A stretch of 64,000 nucleotides of DNA from Deltaproteobacteria bacterium (GCA_016713425.1 JADJPE010000005.1:3472001-3536000), one strand, 5' to 3'. Counted from the first letter of the stretch, positions 1 through 8,827 are shown. Made by a program: numbers and translations. Notes: a model not told the origin generated them from the sequence alone.

Positions 1-8
1 TCGCGCTT

Positions 9-2843
9 TTGCGGGCCACTGCGGTCGACGCCGTTGTTTTCGCTCTCCGCCGCCGAGTCATGGCCGCCGGCCTCACCCTGGTCGTCATGTCTTTTGCCGC
101 ATGTGCCGGCCCGGGTCGCGAGGCCTTCCGCGCAGGAGAGCTTGCGCGTAGCCGCGGCCATTTGGACGAGGCGCGCGATGCGTACGAGCGCGCCCTCGAG
201 CAAGAACCGACGAACGCTGAATATCGCGCCGCGCTTGGTGGCGTGCTCGACCAGGAGATCGAGGCCCATCGGCGCGAAGCGGCGGCGTGCGAGGAGGCGG
301 GCGATCTCGACGGGGCGGCAAGGGCGCGGAACCGGGCGCTCCAGGTATCGCCTGAACGCAGCGATCTCCTCCTCGAGTACCGCTTGGCCGAAGCCCGGGC
401 TTCCGGGGCGACCGCCTTTCAGTTGTATGCTCTAGCCGCCGAGCTATCGACCACGGCTCCGAGCCGAGCGGCCCAAGAAGCCGCGGAGGTTCTCCGCCCG
501 CTCGCCTACCTGGAGACGACCCGCGCGGCCGACGAGGCGGAAGTCGCGGGGCGTTTTGGGGAAGCGCTCGATCATCTCAGGAACGCTCAACGCGTGGAAC
601 CTGAGCTGCCAGGCATTCAACACGACCGCATGGCGCGCCTCCAAGCCCAAGCGTGGATGGCGGCGGGCAATGAGGCGCTTCCGAGTGATCCGGTGTTGGC
701 CTTTGACCTCTTCCGGCGCGCGAAGGCGACTTTCGATCTGGATGGATTGGGCAAGCGGCTTAAAAACGCCGAGCGCCGAGCACGCCCGATTCTCGAGAAA
801 CTCGAGGCTGCGCGGGCGCGAGCCGCGAGCGGGCGCGGCCGTGATGCGCTTCGGCTCTATGGCCAGGTTCTGAAGATGAATGGCGGAGAGCGGACCCCGG
901 CCTTGCCCGAGCGCGATGCACTCCGACAGAAACTTATGCTTCAAGAGTGTCGCCGGGCCGAGCTCGCGGCCGATCGCGGGAGCTTCCTCTTGGCGCACCG
1001 GGCACTCAAGGATGCGCTCGAGTTCTCGGTCCTGACCGGCCGCCAACGCAGGCTCGTTCTCCAAGGCATCGATGAAAGTCGTCGCCGGAAGCATACGCGT
1101 GCCTGGGAAACGCTCAATGCATCGACGCTCCCTAGCGATGACCCGGTCTTGATGGCGGCCCGTAGCTTCGTTGTGGCGACCGCTCGACGGGCGACCGAGG
1201 CCGTCGAGGCGATCATCCTCGAAAAGCCGCTGCTCGCGCGGAAGAGGCTGAAGGCGCTGAGGGGACTCGAGCCGATCATTCCCGAGCTCGCCCAACTCGC
1301 GACTCGCCTCGAAACCAACTCCTCGACAACCACCGCGGCAGCGCCAGGCGCGACCACCGCGAACGGATCGCCGGACCCGGAATCCACCCTCGATTCGCAG
1401 CGTGGGCTCGATGCAGCGCGCGCGACCGATAGAACGCCCGGGGCGGCTTCACAGCGTGCTCCGAACAACCCGTCGCCATCTCAGTCCCCGTTACAGCCCC
1501 CGCTGTCTGTCTCCGTCCCGACCAAAGATGACGACCGCGAGGATGACGCCTCCGAGGCGCGCCGCCAGATGGCCGAGCTCGCGCACGAGGTCGCGGTTGC
1601 TCAAGATCCTCGTCCCGGAGCTCGGCAGCTTTGGTTGGCGCTTCGCAGCGACCCCTCGTCTCGCGTGCTCGCGCGCGCGAGAACTGTGCTGAGGGCTCGA
1701 GCCCGTCGCACTGCGCTCAGGCGCGTGTCGCCCGAGGCGGCTTGGGCATTGGAGGCGGCCGGCATGCTCGACGGACTCGATCCACCGACCGAGGCCGCGC
1801 TTCAGTTGGCCTGTGCGCGTCTTGCCGAAGGTGACGTCGAGCTTGCGCAGCGGCTCTTTGCCGCTCTGGGTGGCGTCAGCGAGACGGCCCAGCTTGGGGC
1901 CGAATTGGCCCGGAATCTGAGGATTCAAGAGCTGCGTCGTCAGTTCGAGACGGCCAAGGCCGAAGCAAAAGTGCTGCGTGAGGCGGCCCTCCTGGCGGCG
2001 ATTCGTTCCCTCGCGCCCTCCGATCGGCTCGTGCGCACGGAGTCGAGGCGAGTAGAGCAGGACGCCATTGCTTATGGCCTCGAGAGGGCGCGTGCCCTCC
2101 TCGAAACCGGTCAGGTGGGTCTCGCGTGGGTGACGCTTCGGCGCGTTGCCGCCATAGGCGCCTCTGCGCTTCGAAGCGTCGAGGGGAGCGCCGAGATGTC
2201 TGCTGCCGAAGCCCGTCTTCGCGCTTCAAGAGATCTCACGTTGGTTGTCGAGGACTTCGTGCCCGCGCCAGCGCTTGCGTCCGCGCCAACGGCGTGTCGT
2301 GGTCTCGAGGCCCTTGTCATGGACGATTTCACGTCGAAGGCGTCGGCGCGCACGGATCTCGGGGCGTTCGTGCTGGGCAAGCTCTGGAAGCACCGGTTTC
2401 TCCAGAAGGATCCAGCCGCGCCGGTCGTCTTTGGCGCGCTCGCGATAGGTCTCGATGCGTGTCATCTCGAATCTCTCACCGGAACTACGCGCGCTTCGCT
2501 TCGGCTGGATGTGCCGCGCGGGGGCGCGGCCTTGTTTCGTGTCGAGGTTGAGTCCGTGCTCGACCCTGGCGCGTTGCCGCGTGATGAAGCGGACGAACAA
2601 GGAAACGCGATTCGCGCATTGCTGGCGGCCGAGACGGCGGAGCGGCTCGTTGAAACGATGCTTTCGCAGCGCGACGCGACGCGCTCATGGCTCCGCGCAC
2701 TTTCGGACCACGCGCTCCAGCACGCGGACGTATCCCTGGCCGCTGAGGCGTATGCGCGTCTTGAGTTCGACGGCGCCCTCGATGAGGAGGGAACGCGTCG
2801 CCGAGCTGCGCTTTCGACCTTTCTCGATGCACATCTCGAGTGA
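9..2843 (+). CDS. Large TPR-like lipoprotein of unknown function
   Basis: The protein has up to 944 residues. A hydrophobic stretch ends in a lipobox-like SFAAC at about residues 27-31, which suggests an envelope lipoprotein. The following 100 residues look like tetratricopeptide repeats (GHLDEARDAYERALEQEP type). A long Ala/Arg/Leu-rich helical region follows, then a Ser/Pro/Thr-rich linker at about residues 440-510, and a globular C-terminal part from about residue 750. The first start in the window is TTG at 9. ATG at 60 would give a shorter signal without the RRR patch. The frame is open to the window edge, so the true start may lie further upstream. ruvX follows after 6 bp and may be co-transcribed. 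A scaffold or assembly role is only a guess from the TPRs. Confidence 0.75.
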   Translation: MRATAVDAVVFALRRRVMAAGLTLVVMSFAACAGPGREAFRAGELARSRGHLDEARDAYERALEQEPTNAEYRAALGGVLDQEIEAHRREAAACEEAGDLDGAARARNRALQVSPERSDLLLEYRLAEARASGATAFQLYALAAELSTTAPSRAAQEAAEVLRPLAYLETTRAADEAEVAGRFGEALDHLRNAQRVEPELPGIQHDRMARLQAQAWMAAGNEALPSDPVLAFDLFRRAKATFDLDGLGKRLKNAERRARPILEKLEAARARAASGRGRDALRLYGQVLKMNGGERTPALPERDALRQKLMLQECRRAELAADRGSFLLAHRALKDALEFSVLTGRQRRLVLQGIDESRRRKHTRAWETLNASTLPSDDPVLMAARSFVVATARRATEAVEAIILEKPLLARKRLKALRGLEPIIPELAQLATRLETNSSTTTAAAPGATTANGSPDPESTLDSQRGLDAARATDRTPGAASQRAPNNPSPSQSPLQPPLSVSVPTKDDDREDDASEARRQMAELAHEVAVAQDPRPGARQLWLALRSDPSSRVLARARTVLRARARRTALRRVSPEAAWALEAAGMLDGLDPPTEAALQLACARLAEGDVELAQRLFAALGGVSETAQLGAELARNLRIQELRRQFETAKAEAKVLREAALLAAIRSLAPSDRLVRTESRRVEQDAIAYGLERARALLETGQVGLAWVTLRRVAAIGASALRSVEGSAEMSAAEARLRASRDLTLVVEDFVPAPALASAPTACRGLEALVMDDFTSKASARTDLGAFVLGKLWKHRFLQKDPAAPVVFGALAIGLDACHLESLTGTTRASLRLDVPRGGAALFRVEVESVLDPGALPRDEADEQGNAIRALLAAETAERLVETMLSQRDATRSWLRALSDHALQHADVSLAAEAYARLEFDGALDEEGTRRRAALSTFLDAHLE

Positions 2844-2849
2844 TTTTCG

Positions 2850-3356
2850 ATGTCGAGCAACGATGACGCACGCGGCCGAATGCTTGGCGTGGATCCGGGG
2901 CGCAAACGCATCGGCTTTGCGCTGTCCGATGAGCTTGGGGTGATCGCCCGTCCGCTCGAGGTTTGGCTATGCCGCAGCAAGCAGCGAGACGCTCGGCGGG
3001 TTGCCGAACTCGCCCGCGCCCATGACGTCGTGGCGATCGTTGTCGGCATCGCCCGGAATTTGGAGGATGGCAGCGACAGTTCGTCGACCCGCTGGGCCCG
3101 CGCGTTCGTCGAAGCAATTCGGGCCGTGATGCCTGACATTCCCATCCTCGAACGCGATGAGGCCCTGACGTCCTGGGAGGCCGAGCATCGACTGCGTGCG
3201 GCTGGGCGCACGATGGGTTCGGGCGTGCCGATCGACGCCTATGCGGCTGCGCTGATCCTGCAGGATGAGCTCGACGAGCGCGCGCGGCATCGAGCGCACG
3301 ACCAGCCGGAGAACGATCCTGAGAAAGATTCTGAGAAAGACCCGGAGGGTTACTAG
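2850..3356 (+). CDS. ruvX: YqgF/RuvX family pre-16S rRNA nuclease (putative Holliday junction resolvase)
   Basis: This is a small RNase H-fold nuclease of the YqgF family, cytoplasmic, implicated in 16S rRNA 5'-end maturation and formerly annotated as a Holliday junction resolvase. The N-terminal motif LGVDPGRKRIGFALSD carries the first catalytic Asp. IVVGIARNLEDG in the middle matches the family's VVGLP-type strand, and a late acidic position (PIDAYAAALILQ) matches the last catalytic site. At 168 aa it is slightly longer than usual because of a polar tail encoded by a short repeat (ENDPEKDSEKDPE). ATG at 2880 is an alternative start right at the motif. The stop codon lies inside the 6-bp target duplication of the adjacent IS1380-like element, so the insertion landed at the gene end without breaking it. 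Confidence 0.88.
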   Translation: MSSNDDARGRMLGVDPGRKRIGFALSDELGVIARPLEVWLCRSKQRDARRVAELARAHDVVAIVVGIARNLEDGSDSSSTRWARAFVEAIRAVMPDIPILERDEALTSWEAEHRLRAAGRTMGSGVPIDAYAAALILQDELDERARHRAHDQPENDPEKDSEKDPEGY

Positions 3357-3357
3357 A

Positions 3358-4280
3358 CCTCAAACAAGCGAGAAAATGGGCCCGAGTCTTGCTTACGACC
3401 GTCGCGCATCTTCGTCGGAGGAGCAACGACGCGCAGCACGAGGATCTCCGTCCCGGCGGTATCGGTCGGATCATCACGTTGTCATGGTCGTTGACCTCCA
3501 TTCTCGGTTCATGGTGCGCGTCGAGCAGGCGGAAGAAGACGTGCTGCCATTGGTTCCAAGCCAGCGCAGCCATCACCATGTAAGCCCAGTTGGGCTGACG
3601 CTGGAACTCGATGCTCTCCTCGCTCTTTCGAAGTACCTTGAAGCCTCGCTGACGAACGATCTGATCCTGGACATTCGTGGGTCGCGCCCGTGGCTGCGTT
3701 CGGATTTCTCGTTCTGCCCGGCGTTCCAGTTCTCGGTATAGGTCACTCGAGCCACTCTCCGCCCGCGCAATGAGATCTTGGCGGGCATCGACGCCGAAGA
3801 CGAACTGAACATTGTCGTCGCTCGACGAACGAGTGCGATCGCGCGCTCGAAGTACGGGACCACGCCCTCGTGTGACGGGCGATTGGCGCCTCGTTTGGCG
3901 ATGTTCATGACGTGATCGGACTCGTGGTAGGGCACCTTGATCTTGAGCAGATGAAGGTTGTCATCGACGTGCTTGCGAGCCCAGTCTTCTTGACGAGGCG
4001 CTGGATGGCCCCAATGCCGCCGTGTGAGATCGCCGTGGTCTTTCCTGCGAGCTCGTACCGAACGTTGCCACCCGAGAGCACGGGTCCGGCCTCGTTCACA
4101 TGAAGCGCAGACTTGAGCCGTCTCTCGATCTTGATCTTCTCAGCCTCGATGCGTCGTCGTATGTCCCTGTTCATTCGGAAAGCCTTCCGGTGGTTCAAGT
4201 TGTTTCGTAAGGACACTCGAATTATCGGAAGCTTTTCGATTTTGATCCGTGAACAGAGCGCGGGGCGCGCTTGTTTGAGG
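3358..4280 (-). mobile_element. Decayed, internally deleted IS1380-family insertion sequence
   Basis: The ends are a perfect 13-bp terminal inverted repeat (CCTCAAACAAGCG at 3358-3370, its complement at 4268-4280). They are flanked by a direct repeat ACTAGA at 3352-3357 and 4281-4286, read as the target-site duplication. The IS1380 family usually duplicates 4-5 bp, so one of the six bases may match by chance. The interior encodes recognisable but broken pieces of an IS1380 transposase on the minus strand. At 923 bp it is well below the usual length of roughly 1.6-1.7 kb, consistent with several internal deletions. The ends are intact, so it could in principle be mobilised by a full-length relative. 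Confidence 0.88.
3390..4216 (-). pseudogene. Remnant of an IS1380-family transposase
   Basis: Read 5' to 3' on the minus strand, transposase segments appear in order but in different frames and with pieces missing. The N-terminus runs from 4216 (HGGIGAIQRLVKKTGL). LHLLKIKVPYHESDHVMNIA follows in a shifted frame near 3940. The sequence then jumps directly to NRPSHEGVVPYFERAIALVRRA. A further shift leads to a FGVDARQDLI-like stretch and VQDQIVRQRGFKVLRKSEE. There is then a jump to NWAYMVMAALAWN and a third jump to QWQHVFFRLLDA. A full-length relative has long intervening segments, including most of the DDE catalytic core, so this copy cannot be active. The joins fall at short shared motifs such as WN, which suggests deletion at microhomology. 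Confidence 0.85.
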
Positions 4281-4339
4281 ACTAGATGGGGCCTTGTCTG
4301 CTCGACCGGGCGGGCGTGTGCCCGTGATGCTCCTCTTCC

Positions 4340-5710
4340 TCAGGACTCCGTGTGACCGGTGATCCGAGCGATGAGATCGATTTCATCGGTTCGGAGCTCA
4401 GGCGATTCTTCCTCGTCGACGGTGACTTCGCGCGCGCTGCTGCCGACCCGGCCGGACGTCGTCGGCTGCGCCGCGGTGCGCCGTCGGGACCGGGTGGGCG
4501 TTGGCCTCGTCTCCGTCGATGGACCTTGCGGACTGGGCCGCTGGCTTCGACGGCGGTGCGGCCGCTCACTTGGCCGCGTGTTCGTTCGGAAAAGCGCGAG
4601 GTGTTCGAGCTCCCCCACGTCGAGCGCGCCCACTTCCTCCTCGACCTTGTGCTCGAGGGCAACGCCTTCTTGCCGCGCCTCCTTCAGGAACTCGCGAAGG
4701 CGCGCCGGAATCGCCTGGGTTGCGGCGATCACGCGGAGGCTCGTTTGGGCGGGCGTCGCATGGTGATACACACCGAAGTGGACAGCACCGCCCAAGGTCT
4801 CGGCCTTGAGCTGCTCCTCGACTTCGCGCAGGAAGGTGATCGGGGTTGCGTCGAGGGTCTCACGATGCGCCTCGATAATGATCCCGAGATACGATACGCG
4901 CGCCATCTCATAGCCCGACGGCATCAGCTCGCTTCGCTCAAGCGCGCGGCGCACGGCCACGATGACGCCCTCCGACGTGAGCTCGTCCGAGATCGTGTAT
5001 GTTCCGTAGACGACGAGACCGCCCGCGAGCAGCAGCTTTCGGAAGTCCTCTCCGTCGAACGACCGAATCGAGCGAAGGTCCGGGCGCGCGTTCATCCGGT
5101 TGAGCTCGTCGAGTGGCCCGACGATATGCGCATTGATGTGCGCGAAGTAGGAGGCCACCGAAACGTTCGCGAAGCGCTGCGCGAGACGTTCGTTGTCCGC
5201 GATGATGATGCCGAATAGCGTGCGCTTCAGAATCTGAGAGATCGCGCGAACTGCGTTGACCTTGGTGAGACCGCTCTCCGCGTCGCTTGGCAACGTCGCG
5301 AGGACGACGATGGGAAGGTCGTCTTCCTCAAGAACGCTGATAAGCGCGTCGACGGCCGAACCGGTGCCGCCGCCGAGACCCGCGGCGATGAGCACGACGT
5401 CGGCACGCCCGACCTCCTCGGCGATCGCGGAACGAATCGTCTGGGCGTGCTCGCGGATGCATTCGCATCCGTAGACAGGATCCGACCCCGCGCCGTCGTA
5501 CCCGTCGATCCCGATGTAGAGTCGACGCTGTATCGGGACGCTCAGGTTGTCTGCGTCATCATCCAGGGAATCAAGAGCCTGAAGATCCGTACGCGCGGTG
5601 TTGAGCGCGAACGCTTCATAGCCTCGCCGACCCCACTCGGCGGCGATGTTGCCGCCGGCCTGCCCGAGGCCAATGACGACGATTTGAAGGGCGTTCTCGC
5701 TCGGTTCCAT
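4340..5710 (-). CDS. FtsZ/tubulin-like GTPase (divergent family member)
   Basis: This 456-aa protein has a tubulin/FtsZ-type GTPase domain in residues 1 to about 375. The T1 loop is GLGQAGGN (14-21) and the tubulin signature is GLGGGTGSA (111-119). An aligned T7 synergy-loop region reads SFDGED (217-222), which keeps both acidic residues but has Ser in place of the Asn typical of FtsZ. From about residue 376 a basic, Ser/Pro/Arg-rich linker leads to an acidic tail (VDEEESPELRTDEIDLIARI, 431-450) that recalls the conserved C-terminal peptide of FtsZ. It is not embedded in a division (dcw) cluster; neighbours are ruvX and greB. It is probably a second FtsZ-like cytoskeletal or scaffold protein rather than the division FtsZ. 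The start at 5710 is the first Met before the G-domain. Confidence 0.8.
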   Translation of the reverse strand: MEPSENALQIVVIGLGQAGGNIAAEWGRRGYEAFALNTARTDLQALDSLDDDADNLSVPIQRRLYIGIDGYDGAGSDPVYGCECIREHAQTIRSAIAEEVGRADVVLIAAGLGGGTGSAVDALISVLEEDDLPIVVLATLPSDAESGLTKVNAVRAISQILKRTLFGIIIADNERLAQRFANVSVASYFAHINAHIVGPLDELNRMNARPDLRSIRSFDGEDFRKLLLAGGLVVYGTYTISDELTSEGVIVAVRRALERSELMPSGYEMARVSYLGIIIEAHRETLDATPITFLREVEEQLKAETLGGAVHFGVYHHATPAQTSLRVIAATQAIPARLREFLKEARQEGVALEHKVEEEVGALDVGELEHLALFRTNTRPSERPHRRRSQRPSPQGPSTETRPTPTRSRRRTAAQPTTSGRVGSSAREVTVDEEESPELRTDEIDLIARITGHTES

Positions 5711-5835
5711 ATCCCGACGGAGCGATTGTAGCGGTCGACTCGACCAGAAGCGAAATTCTGCCCAAATCCTGTTGACTTGCTCGGGGTAATGCCGCGCATT
5801 GGGTCGATGCGCACCGCGCGGCGCGTGGTGCGACT

Positions 5836-6333
5836 GTGAGTCTCATGTCCGCCCCCGAGAGCCGAGGCAAAAAGCCCATCACGCCTGATGGCTACCAACG
5901 CCTTCAGGATGAGCTGATGCGGCTGTGGCACGATGAACGACCGCGTGTCGTCCAGGAGGTCGCGGACGCTGCGGCGCTCGGAGATAGGTCCGAGAACGCT
6001 GAGTACATTTATGGCAAGCGACGGCTTCGCGAGATCGACCGACGGATGCGGACGCTGAACACGATCCTCGAGGACACCGAGGTCATCGACCCGAGCCAGG
6101 TCAACGCGGACGACGTTCAATTTGGCGCCACCGTCGAGGTCGAGGACGAGGACGGGCGGGCTAGACGGTTCCAGATCGTCGGTGAGCACGAGGTCGACGC
6201 GAAACTCGGGCGAGTCTCGATGGTGTCGCCCATGGGGCGTGCACTGCTCAAGGCTCGGGTCGGCGACGAAGTCGTCGTCCGCCGCCCAGCCGGTGAGCTC
6301 GTCCTGAAGGTGACCTCGGTGCGCTATCTCTAG
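5836..6333 (+). CDS. greB: Transcript cleavage factor GreB/GreA
   Basis: This protein of about 165 aa has the two-part Gre architecture. The N-terminal coiled coil (about residues 12-85) contains DAAALGDRSENAEYIYGKRRLREIDRR, with the acidic tip residues (D and E of GDRSENAEY) that place Mg2+ in the RNA polymerase active site to stimulate cleavage of backtracked RNA. The FKBP-like C-terminal domain ends SPMGRALLKARVGDEVVVRRPAGE. The YGKRRLREIDRR form is closer to GreB than GreA. GTG at 5836 and ATG at 5845 are both possible starts. It is divergent from the FtsZ-like gene with a 125-bp gap. Confidence 0.92.
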   Translation: MSLMSAPESRGKKPITPDGYQRLQDELMRLWHDERPRVVQEVADAAALGDRSENAEYIYGKRRLREIDRRMRTLNTILEDTEVIDPSQVNADDVQFGATVEVEDEDGRARRFQIVGEHEVDAKLGRVSMVSPMGRALLKARVGDEVVVRRPAGELVLKVTSVRYL

Positions 6334-6342
6334 CTTCCAACC

Positions 6343-6370
6343 GATGTGTCAGAAGGGATGTGTCAGAAGG
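6343..6370. repeat. 14-bp tandem duplication downstream of greB
   Basis: GATGTGTCAGAAGG occurs twice head to tail in the gap between the convergent greB and mlaC-like genes. It is one of many short tandem arrays in gaps of this window. It has no obvious hairpin and is not a clear terminator. Confidence 0.8.
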
Positions 6371-6435
6371 GCTCCGTCGCCGCTTCAAAGACGCGATCGG
6401 CTCATGGCCATCGTTGATTGACTCGTTCGCGGCGA

Positions 6436-7140
6436 TTAGGGTGCCAACTCGGCGCGCCCGCTTCGAATGTCCTCGGTCTTCTTCCGCATCCGAGTCAGGA
6501 GTCCCGCAAAGCCTTCCTGGGCGATCAGCTTCCGGAACTGGCTCCGGTACGTCCTCACAGTGCTGACATCGTCGATGCTTACGTCGATGACACGCCAGCC
6601 GGCCTTGGCACGATGAACCTTGAAGCCAAGGCGAGCTTTCTGCCTGTCCGCGCGAACGTCGGCGGAAATCACCAGAGCATCATCGGTCGATTCGCTTCCC
6701 AGAACCGGGCTGGGTAGCCAATCGATCGATAGCTCGAGCGGCTTCTTGAGTTCGCCGCGCGCGGCCAGACGAAGCTTGGACTGGTAGCTCGCCTCGATCA
6801 TTTCGCGGAGCAGCGTGCTGAACTCCGCTTTCTCCTTGGGCGTGCGCGATCTCCATTGGGTTCCGAGGGCGTCGCGCGTCATGGTCTCCCAATCGATCGT
6901 CTCGTCGAACAGCGCCTTGATGTCTTTGTGCCACTTGGCCTCGCCCGGACTGCCGGCCTCAACTTTTCTCTCGGCCAGCGCCTTTCCGGCTTCGAACCGC
7001 GCTTTGACCCACTGCTCGGCGCCCTTGCTCGTGCCGCTGGCTTCTACGCCGGCGAACGCCGTCTTTGGGAGCGCGGTGAACCCGGCCGCGGATGGGACTC
7101 CGGCTACGAGAAAGATCGCCGCGATGTTCCAAGCTGTCAT
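6436..7140 (-). CDS. mlaC: MlaC/Ttg2D-family phospholipid-binding periplasmic protein
   Basis: This 234-aa protein has an N-terminal signal peptide (about residues 1-30) and the MlaC fold. Family features include a segment around IDWETMTRDALGTQWRSRTPKEKAEFSTLLREMIEASYQSKL, a central strand pattern, and the C-terminal DVSIDDVSTVRTYRSQFRKLIAQEGFAGLLTRMRKK, which matches the conserved G(I/V)S...YR..F..I....G...L region. MlaC carries phospholipids across the periplasm between the outer-membrane MlaA complex and the inner-membrane MlaFEDB transporter. No mlaA, B, D, E or F lies in this window. The gene follows the TolC-like gene by 91 bp in the same direction, so it may be the last gene of that operon. 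Confidence 0.83.
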   Translation of the reverse strand: MTAWNIAAIFLVAGVPSAAGFTALPKTAFAGVEASGTSKGAEQWVKARFEAGKALAERKVEAGSPGEAKWHKDIKALFDETIDWETMTRDALGTQWRSRTPKEKAEFSTLLREMIEASYQSKLRLAARGELKKPLELSIDWLPSPVLGSESTDDALVISADVRADRQKARLGFKVHRAKAGWRVIDVSIDDVSTVRTYRSQFRKLIAQEGFAGLLTRMRKKTEDIRSGRAELAP

Positions 7141-7231
7141 GTTTCACACCCTTTCCACGCTTGCGACGCTCGACGGCAAGCCTTCGTCATCCATATGTTG
7201 GTGGTCACATCGGTGAATGAGGGTTTTCTCT

Positions 7232-8758
7232 TCATTGGGCGCTGAGCTCGCCCATGGCCTTGGCCAGGCGGGCGAAGTCGATGATCGCGTCGAAGCGGGT
7301 CTTTTGGAGCTCAGCCTCGGACGCGGCCCAGGCTAGGAATGCGTCGATGAGCTCTTTCGCGTCGCCGGTGCCGATGTCGTACCCGAGTGCCGTCGTCGTT
7401 AGCCAACCGCGGGCCGTTCGGTTCGACCGTTCGAGCCCGACGAGCTTCCCGAGTGCGGTGGCGAGTCCTCTGTGGATGAGTCGGGCCTCGAACTCGGTCG
7501 CTTCCTCAGCGAGACGGGCCTGCTCGGTTCGAAGCCGCGTCTGGGCTTCGGCTTGTGCGAGCAGGGCGAGCTTGACGAAGACGTCGAGCTCGAGCCGCAG
7601 CCCGACGGCCACGCCCATGTCGAGGCTGTTGTACGGATCGTAGATGAAAGGGTCTGTTTGATTCGTGGCGTTGCTTTGGTACGCGTAGTGAATCGCCCCG
7701 CCCAAGAAGACATCTGGCCAGAATTGCCGGCGCCGTAGCTCGGTGAAGGCTTCTTCGGCCTTGACGATCTCTCGAAGGGCGAGAAGGTCGGGGCGCCGGT
7801 GCCGAGCGGCATCGACGACCTGATCGATGTCGGGAAGCTCACTGGGGAGATGGTCGATCAGCTCCGCTTCCGCGATCTCGACGCGCCCGCCCTGGTCGCG
7901 TCCGAGCAGCAACAAGATGGCGGTCTCGGCCTGCTGATGGGCGCCCTCGGTTTCGGTTCGGCGAACGTCGAGCGTGGCCAACGCGTAGCGAAGCCGCATG
8001 CGGTCGTTCTCAGTGACCTGGAGCGATTCGGCTTCGAGGAGCGCATCGACCCGTTCGAGAACCTTCTTCAACGTCTTCTCGCCGTCGTCGAGCGCATGTC
8101 GGAAGGCGCGCGTGAGCTGAAGCGTCCAGAACGCTTGGACCATATTCAGCGCGAGCTCGGCCTCGGTGATCCGGAGCTCCTGCTCCGCCGCGCGAACCAC
8201 GTGGTTCGCGGCTTCCTTGCCGGCCGAAATCTTTCCGAAGGTGTACAGTGGCTGAACGCCTGTGATCGAGGTTCGGAGCGCGATGCCCATTTCACCGAAG
8301 TCGAAGTCACCCTGAAGGGAGGAAGGTGTCGTCGTCGTGAGGTCGTTGACCACCTTGGTTCTGGCTTCGGGCAGTGGGCCGCCCGCCAAGACCTCGGCTG
8401 AGAACCGCGGATAGGCCTGAGCCTCGGCGTACTGGACGAGCGCTTCCGCCTGAGCGATGCGTGCTCGGCTCACGTCGAGCTGGCGATTGTTGGCGAGCGC
8501 CTCCTTCAGCAGGTCCGAGAGCGCACTCTTGGGCTGCGCGCTTTCGGGCTGCGCGCTTTCGGGCTGCGCGCTTTCGGGCTGTGCGCTTTCGGGCTGTGCG
8601 CTCTCGGGCTGTGCGCTCTCGGGCTGTGCGCTCGCGGGCTGTGCGCTCTCCGACTGCGCGGGTCTCTGAGGCACTCCGTCAGAGGGCTCAGAGGGCCTGA
8701 CTTGGCCAATGCCCAGTGCGACCAGGACCGCGAGCCCATTTGCGACTGACGGGTACAT
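7232..8758 (-). CDS. TolC-family outer membrane efflux/export channel with SAQPE repeats
   Basis: This is an outer membrane factor of about 508 aa. The start at 8758 is chosen because it gives a clean signal peptide (MYPSVANGLAVLVALGIG); an upstream Met at 8806 would bury it. After the signal comes a linker of about eight SAQPE pentapeptides. Two OEP-type helical hairpin halves follow, with the usual long amphipathic helices (for example LDVSRARIAQAEALVQYAEA and RRPDLLALREIVKAEEAFTELRRRQFWPDV). TolC proteins trimerise into a barrel and periplasmic tunnel for tripartite efflux pumps or type I secretion. No inner-membrane pump or adaptor is adjacent. It sits 69 bp downstream of the FHA/tyrosine-kinase-like gene in the same direction. 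Its partner could be an exporter elsewhere. Confidence 0.87.
   Translation of the reverse strand: MYPSVANGLAVLVALGIGQVRPSEPSDGVPQRPAQSESAQPASAQPESAQPESAQPESAQPESAQPESAQPESAQPKSALSDLLKEALANNRQLDVSRARIAQAEALVQYAEAQAYPRFSAEVLAGGPLPEARTKVVNDLTTTTPSSLQGDFDFGEMGIALRTSITGVQPLYTFGKISAGKEAANHVVRAAEQELRITEAELALNMVQAFWTLQLTRAFRHALDDGEKTLKKVLERVDALLEAESLQVTENDRMRLRYALATLDVRRTETEGAHQQAETAILLLLGRDQGGRVEIAEAELIDHLPSELPDIDQVVDAARHRRPDLLALREIVKAEEAFTELRRRQFWPDVFLGGAIHYAYQSNATNQTDPFIYDPYNSLDMGVAVGLRLELDVFVKLALLAQAEAQTRLRTEQARLAEEATEFEARLIHRGLATALGKLVGLERSNRTARGWLTTTALGYDIGTGDAKELIDAFLAWAASEAELQKTRFDAIIDFARLAKAMGELSAQ
8526..8660. repeat. 15-bp in-frame tandem array encoding SAQPE repeats in the TolC-like gene
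   Basis: A 15-bp unit (GGGCTGCGCGCTTTC on the plus strand) is repeated about eight to nine times with a few substitutions. Its length is a multiple of three, so copy-number change keeps the frame and only alters the length of the linker between the signal peptide and the barrel. Confidence 0.9.
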
Positions 8759-8827
8759 GACAAGAAGACGTTGAGCGCGGTAGCAGACCGGACCCGCTTC
8801 TGGCAAACAAATGGGGCCAAAATGGCC

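Noticed and set aside
2485..3579. 364-residue minus-strand frame across ruvX
   Set aside because: Only its first 40 residues are meaningful, as part of the transposase remnant (MVMAALAWNQWQHV); the rest is antisense to ruvX and the lipoprotein gene.
5725..5730. TACAAT as a -10 box for the FtsZ-like gene
   Set aside because: It lies only 15 bp from the ATG and has no good -35 at the right distance.
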